64,000 bases of DNA from Maridesulfovibrio sp. (GCF_963667685.1 NZ_OY763931.1:1007501-1071500), one strand, 5' to 3'. Positions 46,766 to 57,073 are shown, counted from the stretch's first letter. The notes: generated by a model from the sequence alone, not told the origin. A program made the numbers and translations.

Positions 46766-49585
46766 TTACGTTATCAATTCAATCTCATTCTTAAAAAAAG
46801 ACTCAACTTGCATGCGGCTAACCGGCTTTGAGAACAAATATCCCTGCCCGAATTCACAACCGAGATCACGCAGCGCATTCTGCTGCTCAATATTTTCGAC
46901 TCCCTCAGCTACAACATTTAAGCCTAAGTTATGCGCAAGATTAATAATTGCCCTGACGATTTCAAGGTTCTCGATGGATTCGTTCATCTTGCTCACAAAG
47001 CTTAGGTCAATCTTTAGCTGATCAAGAGGAAACTCCTGAAGGTTGCTCATAGATGAATAACCTGTTCCAAAATCATCAATAGAAACCAGTACCCCGGCAG
47101 CCTTAAGCCGCTTAAGCATATCCACAGACTGCTTGGCCCGTTCCATGATTGCTGTCTCGGTAATTTCAATCTTGAGATTGGATGCAGGGAGATCAAATTC
47201 ACTTAACTTGGAAAGAATATTATCAACCAATGTGGGCTGTGAAAACTGGCGTGGCGAAATATTAATGGACATAAGCATACCAGACACCATGTCATAAGAT
47301 TTCTGCCAGCTCTTCATCTGCCGACATGCCTCGGTGATGACCCAGCTGCCAAGCTCAAAGATAAGACCGGACTCTTCAGCCATGGGAATAAACTCATTCG
47401 GCATGACCAACCCGCGGTTTGGATGATTCCAGCGGATTAATGCCTCAAACCCGACGACACTCTGATCCTGCAAGGAATAAATTGGCTGGTAATCAAGAAA
47501 AAGTTCGTTTCCTGCAAGCATGGCAGCCCGGAGGTCGCTTTCAAGCTGCATAGCCTGAACAGCCTGCTCCAACATTCGTTTGTTGAAAACCTTAATCCTG
47601 TCGCGCCCGGATTCCTTTGCCTGATGCATGGCTACGTTTGCGTTCTGAATAATCTCTTCCGGTTTATCGTACTCGGTAGGACTGAGCAGTACACCATAAC
47701 TGGCTGCGATATTGACCTTATGGCCTTCAATCATAGCAGGACCGTTCAGACAATCCCTGATACGGCGTACAATTCTTATGCCCTCGCTTGGAGAAGCCAG
47801 TTCCTCAAGAACAACAATAAACTCATCACCGCCAAATCGGGACACCGTGTCCAGCTCACGAATAGTTTTCAGCAGCCGTTTGGAAACTTCTACCAGCAGC
47901 TTGTCTCCGATATTATGTCCAAGACTGTCATTTATAATTTTAAACCGGTCCAAATCCATAAAGATAACTGCAAAAAAATAATTTTCACGACGGCGTGAAC
48001 GTTCCACGGCCTGTAAAATACGGTCACAACAAAGGGTGCGGTTTGCCAGTCCGGTCAGCGGATCATGCAGAGCTTCATATTGCAGTTGTTTTTCCATAAA
48101 CTTGCGTTTGGTAATATCACGCAGGGAAATCCTTAGCCCGAGGGAAGTTCCATCATCGGCGAAGACCTGATGACCGGTAAGGGAAACCCAGCGCAGGAGT
48201 CCGTCCCGGCGGAAAAGACGCATATCAGTTCCATCGGGAGAAGGAAAACTGCCTCGTAAAGCCTGCAGCCAGAATTCACGGTCATTCTTATGCAGGATAT
48301 GCTCAACCCGCACAGGACCTTCCATAAAATAAGCTTTGGGATAACCTGAGATCCGCTCACACGATGGGCTGACATACTTCACGGCACCTGTAGGCCCTAT
48401 CCACATCTCCCAGTCAAAAGTATACTCGGCGATAGTGCGGTATTCCTCTTCGGAGGCCCGAAGAGCCTTCTCCATCATTTTAAAGCTTGAAACATCGGTC
48501 ACGAAAGCAAAGGTCAGCTTCACATTCTCACTTTCGAACAGGTTGGTGGCATTAATAAAAATATCAACCTGCCGGCCGTTGCTGTTATCAAAGCTGAGCT
48601 CGAAACGGTGCCCGATGTTACTTTCAACACGAAATCTATCAGCCGCAACCGCACCAAGTACAGTTCCGATATTACCACCAAGCATTTCTTCCCGGCTAAG
48701 TCCGATCATGGTACAAAAGGCAGGGTTAACATCCAGCAGGATCAATGATTCATCAATCATGAAGAAACCTTCCGATGTGGTTTCCACTAATGCCCGGTAA
48801 CGTTTTTCACTTTTCACCAGTGACAGGGCTGCTTTTTCGCGCATGTGGATTTCACCCTGCAGGAGCTTATTAATCTCCTCAAGCCTGCTTTCGCGACTGG
48901 CAATCTCTTCTGTCATGCGGTTGAAACGGGAACCTATTTCAAGCAGTTCGATATACTGAAATTCATCAAAGCGGTCAGAAAAATCACCCATCGCAACCTT
49001 ATCCATACCCTTTCGCAGGCGCGCTATGGGATTACGGATGAAATAATCGATTAAAAATCCGGTAATTATGTAGATGACAGCGACAGAAGTCAGAAAGGTA
49101 AGGCTGGAGACAAACAGAATCCAATCAAGGTTGCGACGGTATATGCGGCTGGTAAGCTCCATACGGATGGTGCCGATCTTTTCCTTGGAAATATACAAAT
49201 CCCGCTCGCGGACAATAGGGTTATCTTCAGTCTCCCCCGGGCGGACAAAATTGAACAGCACTTCACCATTCATATCAACAATTTTCAGCTTGGAAAACTG
49301 CTCATTCTGGGTATACGCGCTACATACATGCTTCAGCGACCCCATATCGAAATTCCAGATGGGAAAAGTGACCGATTTGGCAAGCTGTTCAATGTAGTTA
49401 TCGGCTTTATCCTCAAACTCCTGATGCAGCATTTTGGATCGACCGAAATATTCATAGGCCGTTACCAATCCGATAATAACAGCCAAAGCAAAGACAAGAC
49501 AGGCTGAAAGATCACGGGAAATGGATCTCTCACCTTTTTTAAATTTTAGAAAGGATCTGTTGGGAACGGCCTTGTTTTCAGACAT
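46766..49585 (-). CDS. Membrane-bound PAS-GGDEF-EAL protein (cyclic di-GMP turnover)
   Basis: A 939-residue sensor that could make or degrade cyclic di-GMP. Order: membrane segment (about 25-45), periplasmic region (about 46-150), second membrane segment (about 153-180), HAMP (about 181-235), PAS (about 258-375), PAS (about 383-500), GGDEF domain (about 510-680, with the intact active motif RFGGDEFIVVLEE) and EAL domain (about 690-930, with GFEALIRWNHPNRG). Both catalytic motifs are complete, so bifunctionality is possible but the net direction is unknown. Monocistronic, with its own terminator. Confidence 0.94.
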   Translation of the reverse strand: MSENKAVPNRSFLKFKKGERSISRDLSACLVFALAVIIGLVTAYEYFGRSKMLHQEFEDKADNYIEQLAKSVTFPIWNFDMGSLKHVCSAYTQNEQFSKLKIVDMNGEVLFNFVRPGETEDNPIVRERDLYISKEKIGTIRMELTSRIYRRNLDWILFVSSLTFLTSVAVIYIITGFLIDYFIRNPIARLRKGMDKVAMGDFSDRFDEFQYIELLEIGSRFNRMTEEIASRESRLEEINKLLQGEIHMREKAALSLVKSEKRYRALVETTSEGFFMIDESLILLDVNPAFCTMIGLSREEMLGGNIGTVLGAVAADRFRVESNIGHRFELSFDNSNGRQVDIFINATNLFESENVKLTFAFVTDVSSFKMMEKALRASEEEYRTIAEYTFDWEMWIGPTGAVKYVSPSCERISGYPKAYFMEGPVRVEHILHKNDREFWLQALRGSFPSPDGTDMRLFRRDGLLRWVSLTGHQVFADDGTSLGLRISLRDITKRKFMEKQLQYEALHDPLTGLANRTLCCDRILQAVERSRRRENYFFAVIFMDLDRFKIINDSLGHNIGDKLLVEVSKRLLKTIRELDTVSRFGGDEFIVVLEELASPSEGIRIVRRIRDCLNGPAMIEGHKVNIAASYGVLLSPTEYDKPEEIIQNANVAMHQAKESGRDRIKVFNKRMLEQAVQAMQLESDLRAAMLAGNELFLDYQPIYSLQDQSVVGFEALIRWNHPNRGLVMPNEFIPMAEESGLIFELGSWVITEACRQMKSWQKSYDMVSGMLMSINISPRQFSQPTLVDNILSKLSEFDLPASNLKIEITETAIMERAKQSVDMLKRLKAAGVLVSIDDFGTGYSSMSNLQEFPLDQLKIDLSFVSKMNESIENLEIVRAIINLAHNLGLNVVAEGVENIEQQNALRDLGCEFGQGYLFSKPVSRMQVESFFKNEIELIT

Positions 49586-49699
49586 ACTTTATCGCACCGG
49601 GGAAATCATTAACACTCGAACTACAAAAGAATTACCTTGAAATACTGTTTTCACAATTAGCTTTCAAAGTCTATAATTAATAAATTATATAACAAAAAA

Positions 49700-50371
49700 T
49701 CAGATATCAGCGGACAGTTCCCGTTCGCCAAGGACAACTTCAGCCAGTGCATTTATGACGCATGCCCCCAAAGCAGACCCTCCCTTACGACCTTCAATAC
49801 TGATAAACGGGATAGAAGAACTCATGAGCAAGGCCTTGGACTCAGCTGCGTTAACAAATCCCACAGGCATACCTACAACCAGGGCAGGAGGAGCCATCCT
49901 GCCCTCTTCCACGAGCTGGACAAGCCGGATCAATGCAGTAGGGGCATTACCAATCACATGAATTTCGGGCTGCATGATATCAGCCGCAAGCTCCATGGCG
50001 GCTTGCGCCCGTGTCGTGGAGTTACGCTTAGCAGCAGCAATGACATCTGCATCATTCATAAGGCAACGAACGCTGCATCCCAAGGGGTTCATTCGGCGCA
50101 AAGGAATACCGCACCGGGCCATTTCGGTATCAGTGGCAATAAGACAGCCCGATCGCAAGGCATCAAGCCCGGATTCAACAGCTCCAGGATGAAAGCGAAC
50201 CAGATCAATCAATTCAAAATCAGCGGTGGTATGCACCATACGCCTTGTGATCTGCCATTTTATACCGGAAAACCTGCGAGGCTCCGGCACTTCACTATCT
50301 ATTATTTCAAATGATTTTTTTTCAATATCTCCGGGCTTGGCCACGGCCATTAGTTCTACTTTCCCTGACAA
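49700..50371 (-). CDS. cbiC: Cobalt-precorrin-8 methylmutase (precorrin isomerase)
   Basis: Moves a methyl group on the corrin ring in anaerobic cobalamin synthesis. The 223-residue protein has the catalytic His47 (RRMVHTTADF), the GCLIATDTEMARCGI segment and the VVGMPVGFVNAAESK motif. The start is uncertain between a TTG at 50371 (its AGGAG site overlaps the end of deoC) and an ATG at 50350. It follows deoC by 3 bp. Other cobalamin genes are elsewhere. Confidence 0.92.
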   Translation of the reverse strand: MSGKVELMAVAKPGDIEKKSFEIIDSEVPEPRRFSGIKWQITRRMVHTTADFELIDLVRFHPGAVESGLDALRSGCLIATDTEMARCGIPLRRMNPLGCSVRCLMNDADVIAAAKRNSTTRAQAAMELAADIMQPEIHVIGNAPTALIRLVQLVEEGRMAPPALVVGMPVGFVNAAESKALLMSSSIPFISIEGRKGGSALGACVINALAEVVLGERELSADI

Positions 50372-50374
50372 AAA

Positions 50375-51028
50375 CTATCTCCTCATTATTGCAAGAGACG
50401 CTGAAGTACCAAGTCTGCTTGCACCAGCGTCTATAAGTTCTATCGCCTGTTCATAAGTTTTAATGCCCCCACTGGCTTTTACCCCAACGGCATCCCCAAC
50501 AACGGAACGCATAAGTTTTATGTCATCTGAACACGCACATCCGGGGGCAAATCCGGTGCAGGTTTTAACAAAAGAAGCTCCTGCTGTCACCGCAAGATCA
50601 CATGCAAGTTTCTTCTGGTCATCATCAAGAAGGCCTGTTTCGATGATAGCTTTTATCGGAACTCCACCGGCCCCTTCGACTGTCATTAAAATATCATGCA
50701 TAAAAGCTTTACGGTCACCGGCCTTCAAAGCACCGATATTGACTACCATATCCAATTCCTGGACACCCTTCTCCACCGAACGCATGGCTTCAAGCATTTT
50801 CACTTCCGGAAGAGTCGATCCAGAAGGAAAACCGATTACAGAACAGACCTTTGTTTTTTTCCCCGAAAGCAATTCCGCAGCAAGGGCAATGTAAACAGGA
50901 TGGACACAAACAGCTGCAAAATCATATTCAATAGCCTCTTTACAAAGCTGCTCAATATCAGCAGGAACCGCCGATACGTTTAATAAAGTATGATCAATGT
51001 ACGAAGCTAGTTTGTCTATTTTGTCCAT
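50375..51028 (-). CDS. deoC: Deoxyribose-phosphate aldolase
   Basis: Class I aldolase splitting deoxyribose-5-phosphate to acetaldehyde and glyceraldehyde-3-phosphate. The 217-residue protein has the Schiff-base lysine at Lys155 in FVKTCTGF and a second conserved lysine at Lys184 in GVKASGG. A strong CAGGAGG site precedes the ATG. Its pairing with cbiC (a cobalamin gene) has no evident functional logic, and is probably just tight packing. Confidence 0.95.
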   Translation of the reverse strand: MDKIDKLASYIDHTLLNVSAVPADIEQLCKEAIEYDFAAVCVHPVYIALAAELLSGKKTKVCSVIGFPSGSTLPEVKMLEAMRSVEKGVQELDMVVNIGALKAGDRKAFMHDILMTVEGAGGVPIKAIIETGLLDDDQKKLACDLAVTAGASFVKTCTGFAPGCACSDDIKLMRSVVGDAVGVKASGGIKTYEQAIELIDAGASRLGTSASLAIMRR

Positions 51029-51212
51029 GCCCGCCTCCTGGCTGATATTAAAAATGTCCTTTTGTCCCTACAGCAGCCTCCGGGCAACTTTGGAACAAGA
51101 GCATACTTCCCATTAGATCGACATTAAGCGATTATGAAATGCCGGTCAAAATAAAGTTACATTTAGCATAAGACAAACAATTTCATATTATTACCGATTA
51201 TTATATAAAAAA

Positions 51213-51240
51213 AGCTCCTGCCTCAGTTGAAGCAGGAGCC
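51213..51240 (-). terminator. Terminator of the second amino-acid ABC transporter
   Basis: Minus strand: 9-bp stem GGCTCCTGC / GCAGGAGCT with loop and seven Ts. Confidence 0.9.
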
Positions 51241-51264
51241 TTATCCATACAAACAAAAAAGATA

Positions 51265-51960
51265 CTACCGGTCTCTAGCCTGATACTTGGCCATATGCGC
51301 TTCCATACGACGGCTTGTCCATGTCAGAACGTAGCATACAATAAAATATAAAATCGCAATCGTGATAAATATCTCGGTAGGCGCTGACAATGTTCTGTTA
51401 TTCACCTGTGTAGCAGTACGGGTCAATTCATTAACTCCGATGATATATGCCAGCGAAGTATCCTTGGTCAGGGAAACGAACTGGTTTACGAATGACGGAA
51501 TCATGTTTCGCAAAGCCTGCGGAAGGATAACATATCGCATAGCCTGCACATGCGACAGCCCGGTTCCTCTTGCTGCTTCCATCTGCCCTCTGGGAAGAGC
51601 CTGAACACCCGCTTTTACAATTTCACCAATATAAGCCCCGGTAAAAACAATAAATGCTATCAAGGCACAGTGAAATTCCGGCAGGGGTTTACCCAGAACG
51701 ACAGGAGCCAAAAAATAAAACCAGAAAATCAGCATCAAAAGCGGAACACCGCGTATAACCTCAATATAAACGACAGATACTGATTTGACGGCCCAATTAC
51801 GCGAAAGACGCATTAAACCCGCTGCAAGACCAATCCAGAAGGCTCCGAATATGCCAAGCATAGCCAGAATAATACTGGCAGCGAGACCGCCGATGGGTCC
51901 ATTAGGAAAGGCGCCCCATAAAAAATAATCAAAATTGTTCCAAACTACATCCCATTGCAC
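51265..51960 (-). CDS. Polar amino-acid ABC transporter, permease 2
   Basis: A 231-residue permease of the GlnP/HisM class with EAA loop EAARGTGLSHVQAMRYVILPQ. It lies 12 bp after a second permease (51973-52674), so this transporter probably uses a heterodimer, unlike the first one at 33448. Terminator at 51213-51240 follows. Confidence 0.95.
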   Translation of the reverse strand: MQWDVVWNNFDYFLWGAFPNGPIGGLAASIILAMLGIFGAFWIGLAAGLMRLSRNWAVKSVSVVYIEVIRGVPLLMLIFWFYFLAPVVLGKPLPEFHCALIAFIVFTGAYIGEIVKAGVQALPRGQMEAARGTGLSHVQAMRYVILPQALRNMIPSFVNQFVSLTKDTSLAYIIGVNELTRTATQVNNRTLSAPTEIFITIAILYFIVCYVLTWTSRRMEAHMAKYQARDR

Positions 51961-51972
51961 GAGACGCCACTC

Positions 51973-52674
51973 CTAATATTTAATTTGCAGCAGGAAATGC
52001 TTATTATACATATTGATCATGAGCGACACGACCAAAGAGATACACAGATAGATAACGGTCGCCACGGTAAAAGCCTCGAACCCATGAAAAGTGTATGATT
52101 CAATCTGACGGGCCATATAGGTGAGGTCCATAACCCCGATCGTCATGACAAGTGACGAGTTTTTGATAAGGTTCAGAGACTGTGAGATCAGAGGAGGTAC
52201 AATTATCCTGAAAGCCTGCGGCAGTATGACATAGCGATAAGCCTGCAGAAAAGAAAGCCCGGTCGCGCGGGAAGCTTCCAGCTGGTTCTTGGGAATGGAG
52301 TTGATTCCGGCCCTGATTTCCTCAGCCACAAATGCAGCCGTATAAACGGTCAGGGAAATTACCCCGGCCGCAAATTCGAAATCATGATCATAAAGCCATT
52401 CATTCACCGGTTCAGGGAGAATAGCGTATGAACCGAAATACCAAAAAAAGATCTGGATCAGCAAAGGCGTGTTACGAAAGAATTCGACAAACGCGAAACT
52501 GAACCACTCCAGAGGCTTGAACTTGGACATTCGCATAACTGCGACAGCTGTACCAAGAAGCATAGTGAATACGATAGATACCGCTGAGATCTGCAGGGTA
52601 ATTTTAACCCCGTCGATAATCCACTGCGCGTACTGTCCGCTGAGAACCAGATTCCAATCAAACTGATAATTCAA
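51973..52674 (-). CDS. Polar amino-acid ABC transporter, permease 1
   Basis: A 233-residue permease when started at the TTG at 52674 (NYQFDWNLV follows). The frame opens upstream to a GTG at 52713, but that codon lies inside a 13-bp hairpin (52694-52723) and the intervening residues (RPRPSRKQR) are basic and unlike the family, so the internal TTG is favoured. It contains EASRATGLSFLQAYRYVILPQ. Pairs with the next permease. Confidence 0.85.
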   Translation of the reverse strand: MNYQFDWNLVLSGQYAQWIIDGVKITLQISAVSIVFTMLLGTAVAVMRMSKFKPLEWFSFAFVEFFRNTPLLIQIFFWYFGSYAILPEPVNEWLYDHDFEFAAGVISLTVYTAAFVAEEIRAGINSIPKNQLEASRATGLSFLQAYRYVILPQAFRIIVPPLISQSLNLIKNSSLVMTIGVMDLTYMARQIESYTFHGFEAFTVATVIYLCISLVVSLMINMYNKHFLLQIKY

Positions 52675-52693
52675 AACATCTATCCGTTGTTTT

Positions 52694-52723
52694 CGGGAAG
52701 GCCGTGGTCGCACGGCCCTCCCG
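52694..52723 (-). terminator. Intercistronic hairpin between the binding protein and permease genes
   Basis: Minus strand: stem CGGGAGGGCCGTG / CACGGCCTTCCCG (one mismatch) with loop CGAC and no T-run. Probably a processing or stability hairpin that raises the binding-protein level relative to the permeases. Confidence 0.55.
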
Positions 52724-52758
52724 TTATCTTACAGAACTAAAACCGCAAGCTTTTCGGC

Positions 52759-53574
52759 TTAGGGCCAAACTTCCATGTTCCAGGTCAGAGGCAGGTAGTA
52801 TTTGGTGTCAGGACCAAACCATTTGTTGTATGCTTTTTTGTAATCGCCGCTCTTCCACATTTTGATCAGTGCGGTGTTAACAGCATCGCGGAAGTTGGAT
52901 TCGTTCTCGGGCAGACCGATACCGTAAGGCTCGGGGGAGATGAACTCTCCTACGATTTCCCATTTTTCAGGGTTGGGGTCGGAGTTTTTGAGACCGAGAA
53001 GAATGGTGGAGTCAGTGGTAACCGCTTTAACTTTACCCTGCTTGAGTGCGAGCATTGCCTGAGGATAACCTTCGAAAGACAGTACCTTACAATCAGGCTG
53101 TGCTGCCATTATGTTCTGCTCGGAAGTGGAACCTTTTGCAGTACCGACTTTCTTGCCTTTCAGGTCAGCGACAGAGTTAATACCGGAACCCTTCTTGACG
53201 AGCAGTTTCTGACCATCCATGAAGTAAGTGATGGAGAAGTCGATGGTGTCGTCACGTGCGATTTTGTGAGTCATGGTTGCAGCCGCGAGGTCAATGGAGC
53301 CCTGGACAACCATGGGAATTCTGGTGGCGGAAGTTACAGGCTTGAACTCAGCTTTTACACCCAGTTCTTTAGCGATGTAATTACAGATGTCGATATCCAG
53401 TCCGACAAGCTTCTTGCTGTCTTCATCGATATAACCGAAAGGTACAACTGCGTCTTTAACACCGCACATGAGTACGCCGCGTGCTTTTACTTCCTGAAGT
53501 TTGTCGGCCATTGCAACGGATGCGCAAAGGGCCATCGCCAAAACCATAGCTACAATAATAGAAAGTCTTCTCAT
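52759..53574 (-). CDS. Polar amino-acid ABC transporter, periplasmic binding protein
   Basis: A 271-residue solute-binding protein when started at ATG 53574, whose AGGAGG site is clear; the frame is open to 53631. Signal peptide ends AMADKL. Family motifs include GLDIDICNYIAKELG and a TSATRIPMVVQGSID segment, which place it with GlnH/glutamate-type receptors (GltI-like). It pairs with two permeases and the ATPase at 53632. Confidence 0.94.
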   Translation of the reverse strand: MRRLSIIVAMVLAMALCASVAMADKLQEVKARGVLMCGVKDAVVPFGYIDEDSKKLVGLDIDICNYIAKELGVKAEFKPVTSATRIPMVVQGSIDLAAATMTHKIARDDTIDFSITYFMDGQKLLVKKGSGINSVADLKGKKVGTAKGSTSEQNIMAAQPDCKVLSFEGYPQAMLALKQGKVKAVTTDSTILLGLKNSDPNPEKWEIVGEFISPEPYGIGLPENESNFRDAVNTALIKMWKSGDYKKAYNKWFGPDTKYYLPLTWNMEVWP

Positions 53575-53631
53575 CAGGTTCCTCCTGAAAAATTTAAGGT
53601 TACCTACCAAAATCGCCGGCAAGTGCGACAA

Positions 53632-54360
53632 TTACAATATCTCCTTCAAGAACATCTTGGCTCTTTCATGTTTTGGATTACTGAAAAACTCCTTTGGCGG
53701 AGCCTGTTCAATAACTTCACCGCCATCCATGAAGATTACGCGGTCTGCAACCTCGCGTGCAAACCCCATTTCGTGGGTTACGCAGAGCATGGTCATGCCC
53801 TCGCGGGCAAGATCTTTCATTACATTGAGAACTTCGTTGATCATTTCCGGGTCAAGAGCCGAAGTAGGCTCATCAAAAAGCATGGCTTTGGGCTTCATTG
53901 CCAAAGCCCTTGCAATCGCTACACGCTGCTGCTGACCGCCGGAAAGTTCTGCGGGATACTTATGGGCCTGATCGTGGATACCTACCCTTTCAAGAAGGTA
54001 AAGTGCGGTTTCTTCTGCTTCCGACTTGGGGACATTGCGCACTTTAAGCGGGGCGAGGGTTACGTTATCTAAAACGGTAAGGTGGGGATAAAGGTTGAAC
54101 TGCTGAAAAACAATGCCGATTTCGGCACGCAGGTCATTAATATTTACACTCTTGTCAAGAATGTCCTTATCATCAAAAGTAATAGTCCCTTTCTGGTAAT
54201 CCTCGAGCCTGTTAATGCAGCGAATGAATGTACTCTTACCAGAGCCACTGGGCCCACAGATAACAAGGACTTCACCTTTATTTACATGGTCATTGATACC
54301 TTTCAGGACATGAAAATCACCGTACCACTTGTGGAGATTCTTAATTTCAATCATCGCCAT
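53632..54360 (-). CDS. Polar amino-acid ABC transporter, ATP-binding protein
   Basis: A 242-residue GlnQ/GltL-type ATPase starting at ATG 54360, with GGAG 9 bases upstream (the frame is open to 54375). Walker A is [12 protein letters not shown], signature [15 protein letters not shown], Walker [15 protein letters not shown]-loop in [13 protein letters not shown]. First gene of the ATPase-binding protein-permease-permease operon. Confidence 0.95.
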   Translation of the reverse strand: MAMIEIKNLHKWYGDFHVLKGINDHVNKGEVLVICGPSGSGKSTFIRCINRLEDYQKGTITFDDKDILDKSVNINDLRAEIGIVFQQFNLYPHLTVLDNVTLAPLKVRNVPKSEAEETALYLLERVGIHDQAHKYPAELSGGQQQRVAIARALAMKPKAMLFDEPTSALDPEMINEVLNVMKDLAREGMTMLCVTHEMGFAREVADRVIFMDGGEVIEQAPPKEFFSNPKHERAKMFLKEIL

Positions 54361-54498
54361 AATGCTTAACTCCAAACACCTGTACCGTTAATAAGTTCAG
54401 AACCGGTCTCAATAGAAATAAAACGCGTAAATTCGTTGTTACGACCGCCATTATTTAAGCCCGCGTTAAAATTGCCCGGAATTCAGGAATGAAGAACT

Positions 54499-54526
54499 TT
54501 TATAGCTCAAAAGGGAAAAAAGTCAA
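54499..54526 (-). promoter_or_regulatory. Candidate promoter of the second amino-acid ABC operon
   Basis: Minus strand: TTGACT at 54521-54526, 16-base spacer, TATAAA at 54499-54504; leader of about 130 bases. The rest of the 54376-54991 gap (over 600 bp) is A/T-rich with no gene that I can support. Confidence 0.5.
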
Positions 54527-54991
54527 GAAATTAACCATGTTTTTCCATTTATGTACAATTGAAAAAAAGTTTTGCCTTCTATGCAACTTCAAACTATTTC
54601 GCCACATTTTTTTTGTGTCCAAAATTTTAATAATTTGCTCAACCACGGGCTTCTTCGAACTTAAACAAGCTATAACACCTTTAGGTGCGTATGTGAAACA
54701 AATATACAAAAAAGACAAATATTTTTACGTTAAAAATAAATTTGATAATCTTTTTTCATTATTTTCATATTTTCATCGAATTTTGAGCACCTAAAGCATC
54801 GTCGGACATCCCTGCCGGCGGCTCTGCTATACTTGGAAAAGCAACAGGCCTTTATTTACGTGAGTTCTCACCCACACTTTACCTGACACACAACCAAAAA
54901 CGCCTTTGCCATTGTTGTAAATTTATTGATTGATCAAACAATCTACTATTCTTTTGCTGGCTTTTACCGCTGTAACTCAGCCCAAAAAAAA

Positions 54992-55015
54992 GGGAGCAGG
55001 CATTTGCCTGCTCCC
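54992..55015 (-). terminator. Terminator of the DAK2-DegV gene
   Basis: Minus strand: stem GGGAGCAGGC / GCCTGCTCCC with an AAAT loop followed by eight Ts. Confidence 0.9.
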
Positions 55016-55039
55016 TTCACAAATCTATTACTATCCGAA

Positions 55040-56842
55040 TTATTCGTCGGTGAGAAAAGCCACCGCACATGCCCCCGGGCCACTATGGATTCCCAGCACC
55101 GGGGATGCCTCAACAACAAATTCAGGTTCAGCACCGAACTGGTCTTTAAGAACCTTCCTAAACCTCTCTGCAGTCTCAGGAGTATCAGCATGAGAAATGG
55201 CATATCGAAAATTGCCACGTCCATATGCATTATCCTTAACAAGCTTGATCAAGGCTTCTTCCTGACGCTTGACGCCGAAAGACTTGGCTACAACCTTAGG
55301 CTGCCCCTCTCCTGCAAATTGCAAAATAGGCTTGATGTTCAAGGCCTTGGCGATCATTCCCTGCCCCTTGCTTAAGCGCCCGCCGCGAACTGCGTAATCA
55401 AGACAATCGATAGTTACGAAAATCTTGACGTTCTCCACAGCACGGTCAGCAACCCTGCGGACCTCAGCAGCAGTCGCTCCATTTTTGGCAGCGCGAGCAG
55501 CTTCAAGGACAGAGAGCCCAAGTGCAATGGAAAGCTTTTTACTATCAATAGCGGAGACATTATCAAAAGGATTGCTTACAGTGAGTGCATTCTGAAATGT
55601 TCCGCTGAGAATTTTGCCTATATGAAGCGAAACAACATCTTCATAATCGGAAGCAACCTTGGCATAGGCACGTTTCATATCACCGGGAGACGGTTGTGAG
55701 GAAAGAGCACGCTTGGCATCGGGGAGCCTCTTGTAAAACTCACTTGAGCTCAGAGTTACCCGGTCTATGTATTCTTGGTCATCAAGGGTAAGTCGCATCG
55801 GAACAATACGTATATCAAACTCTTCAACAAGCTCAGGAGGAAGATCACAGGTGCTGTCAGTAAGGATACCTACCCTACGGTCATCAGCCAGCAGACGCTT
55901 ATGCTGAATCAGCATGTCATCAACTTTACGTTTGACGACTTCTCCATAACCTTTAACAATATCTTCCACGGCATCGGGATCATTGGTATGAATATGAATC
56001 TTAACCGACCCCGTAGTCCCGGCAACTATCAGACTGTCTCCCATATTGCAGATGGCGTCGCGGATACCCACACGATCAATGCTTTCACCTTTAATAAGGA
56101 ACTCTGTGCAAAAACGGAAATCAAGAGACTCAACTGCAACCTTATCCTGCACGTTGGTAAAAGATTTGGAGTTGCGGGAGTCAGGCAGAAAACTTTTTTC
56201 GATTTTTCCGTTCTCAAGAAGGTCAACAATACCTTCCAGCAGGTAAACAAATCCCTGGGCGCCGGCATCGACCACCCCGGCAGCCTTAAGGACGGCCATC
56301 TTTTCAGTGGTGCATTTGGCTGAGTTGCGGGCGTATTCCAGAGAATCCGAAAGTAAATGATGAAAATCACGATAATTTTCGCCATTGGCGTGCAGATGAG
56401 CAGCCCAATCACGGATAACACTGAGAATGGTTCCGTCTTTTGGGTCGGAAATGGCTTCACAGGAGCGTTTGGCAGCCATGGAAGCAGCGCGAGCGAAGTC
56501 AGACGGGGAAAGCTTAGGCATATCTTTCACGCCCTCGGCAAACCCACACAGAAACTGAGCGAGAATAGCACCGGAGTTTCCTTTGGCTCCATCCAGTGCG
56601 GACTCTGCAATGAGCGCAGTCATTTTTTCAATTGAACGTTCCACGGATTTACCGGTAGAACTGACGATGCTGCGCATTGTCCCGGCCATGTTGGCCCCGG
56701 TATCCCCATCGGGAACCGGAAAGACATTGATAGCATCAAGATGCGGGGAATTGGCTATAAGCTTGCTAGCAGCGGCCACAACACCCCTCCTGAAGCGGAC
56801 ACCGTCAACATAGTCAATTTTTACAGTATTTGCTGTAGTCAT
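55040..56842 (-). CDS. DAK2-DegV fusion (fatty-acid kinase type)
   Basis: A 600-residue protein joining a DAK2-type kinase domain (about 1-200, NVFPVPDGDTGANM with Asp45/Asp47, and GAKGNSGAILAQF) with its FakA-type central part (about 200-300) and a DegV-type domain (about 310-590, GILTDSTCDLP, LSSQPSPGDM, GPGACAVAF). In Firmicutes FakA (DAK2) phosphorylates fatty acids bound to separate FakB (DegV) proteins; here both are in one chain. The likely role is fatty-acid recycling, but substrate is unproven. Monocistronic. Confidence 0.9.
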   Translation of the reverse strand: MTTANTVKIDYVDGVRFRRGVVAAASKLIANSPHLDAINVFPVPDGDTGANMAGTMRSIVSSTGKSVERSIEKMTALIAESALDGAKGNSGAILAQFLCGFAEGVKDMPKLSPSDFARAASMAAKRSCEAISDPKDGTILSVIRDWAAHLHANGENYRDFHHLLSDSLEYARNSAKCTTEKMAVLKAAGVVDAGAQGFVYLLEGIVDLLENGKIEKSFLPDSRNSKSFTNVQDKVAVESLDFRFCTEFLIKGESIDRVGIRDAICNMGDSLIVAGTTGSVKIHIHTNDPDAVEDIVKGYGEVVKRKVDDMLIQHKRLLADDRRVGILTDSTCDLPPELVEEFDIRIVPMRLTLDDQEYIDRVTLSSSEFYKRLPDAKRALSSQPSPGDMKRAYAKVASDYEDVVSLHIGKILSGTFQNALTVSNPFDNVSAIDSKKLSIALGLSVLEAARAAKNGATAAEVRRVADRAVENVKIFVTIDCLDYAVRGGRLSKGQGMIAKALNIKPILQFAGEGQPKVVAKSFGVKRQEEALIKLVKDNAYGRGNFRYAISHADTPETAERFRKVLKDQFGAEPEFVVEASPVLGIHSGPGACAVAFLTDE

Positions 56843-57073
56843 ATATATTCAAAGAGCTAAATATTTTTTTCGTAGTAGCACACTAACCGCTGTAACATCT
56901 GGTACAAAAGCATTTTTTATTTGCATGCTATGCAATCAAAAATCAAGTTATTATATAAATAAATTCATACATGTTTCTTTGTAATCAATAAAATTCAAGA
57001 GTTCTCAGCTTTAAAATGAAGTGAATTTGAGCTAAGTTATTTTCACATTACCAGCAGTAAGGAGATTCAACCA

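Noticed and set aside
54489..54794. 101-codon plus-strand frame in the A/T-rich gap
   Set aside because: Rich in Phe, Lys and Cys from low-GC sequence, with no ribosome site and no similarity to known families; the minus-strand promoter of the ABC operon occupies the region.
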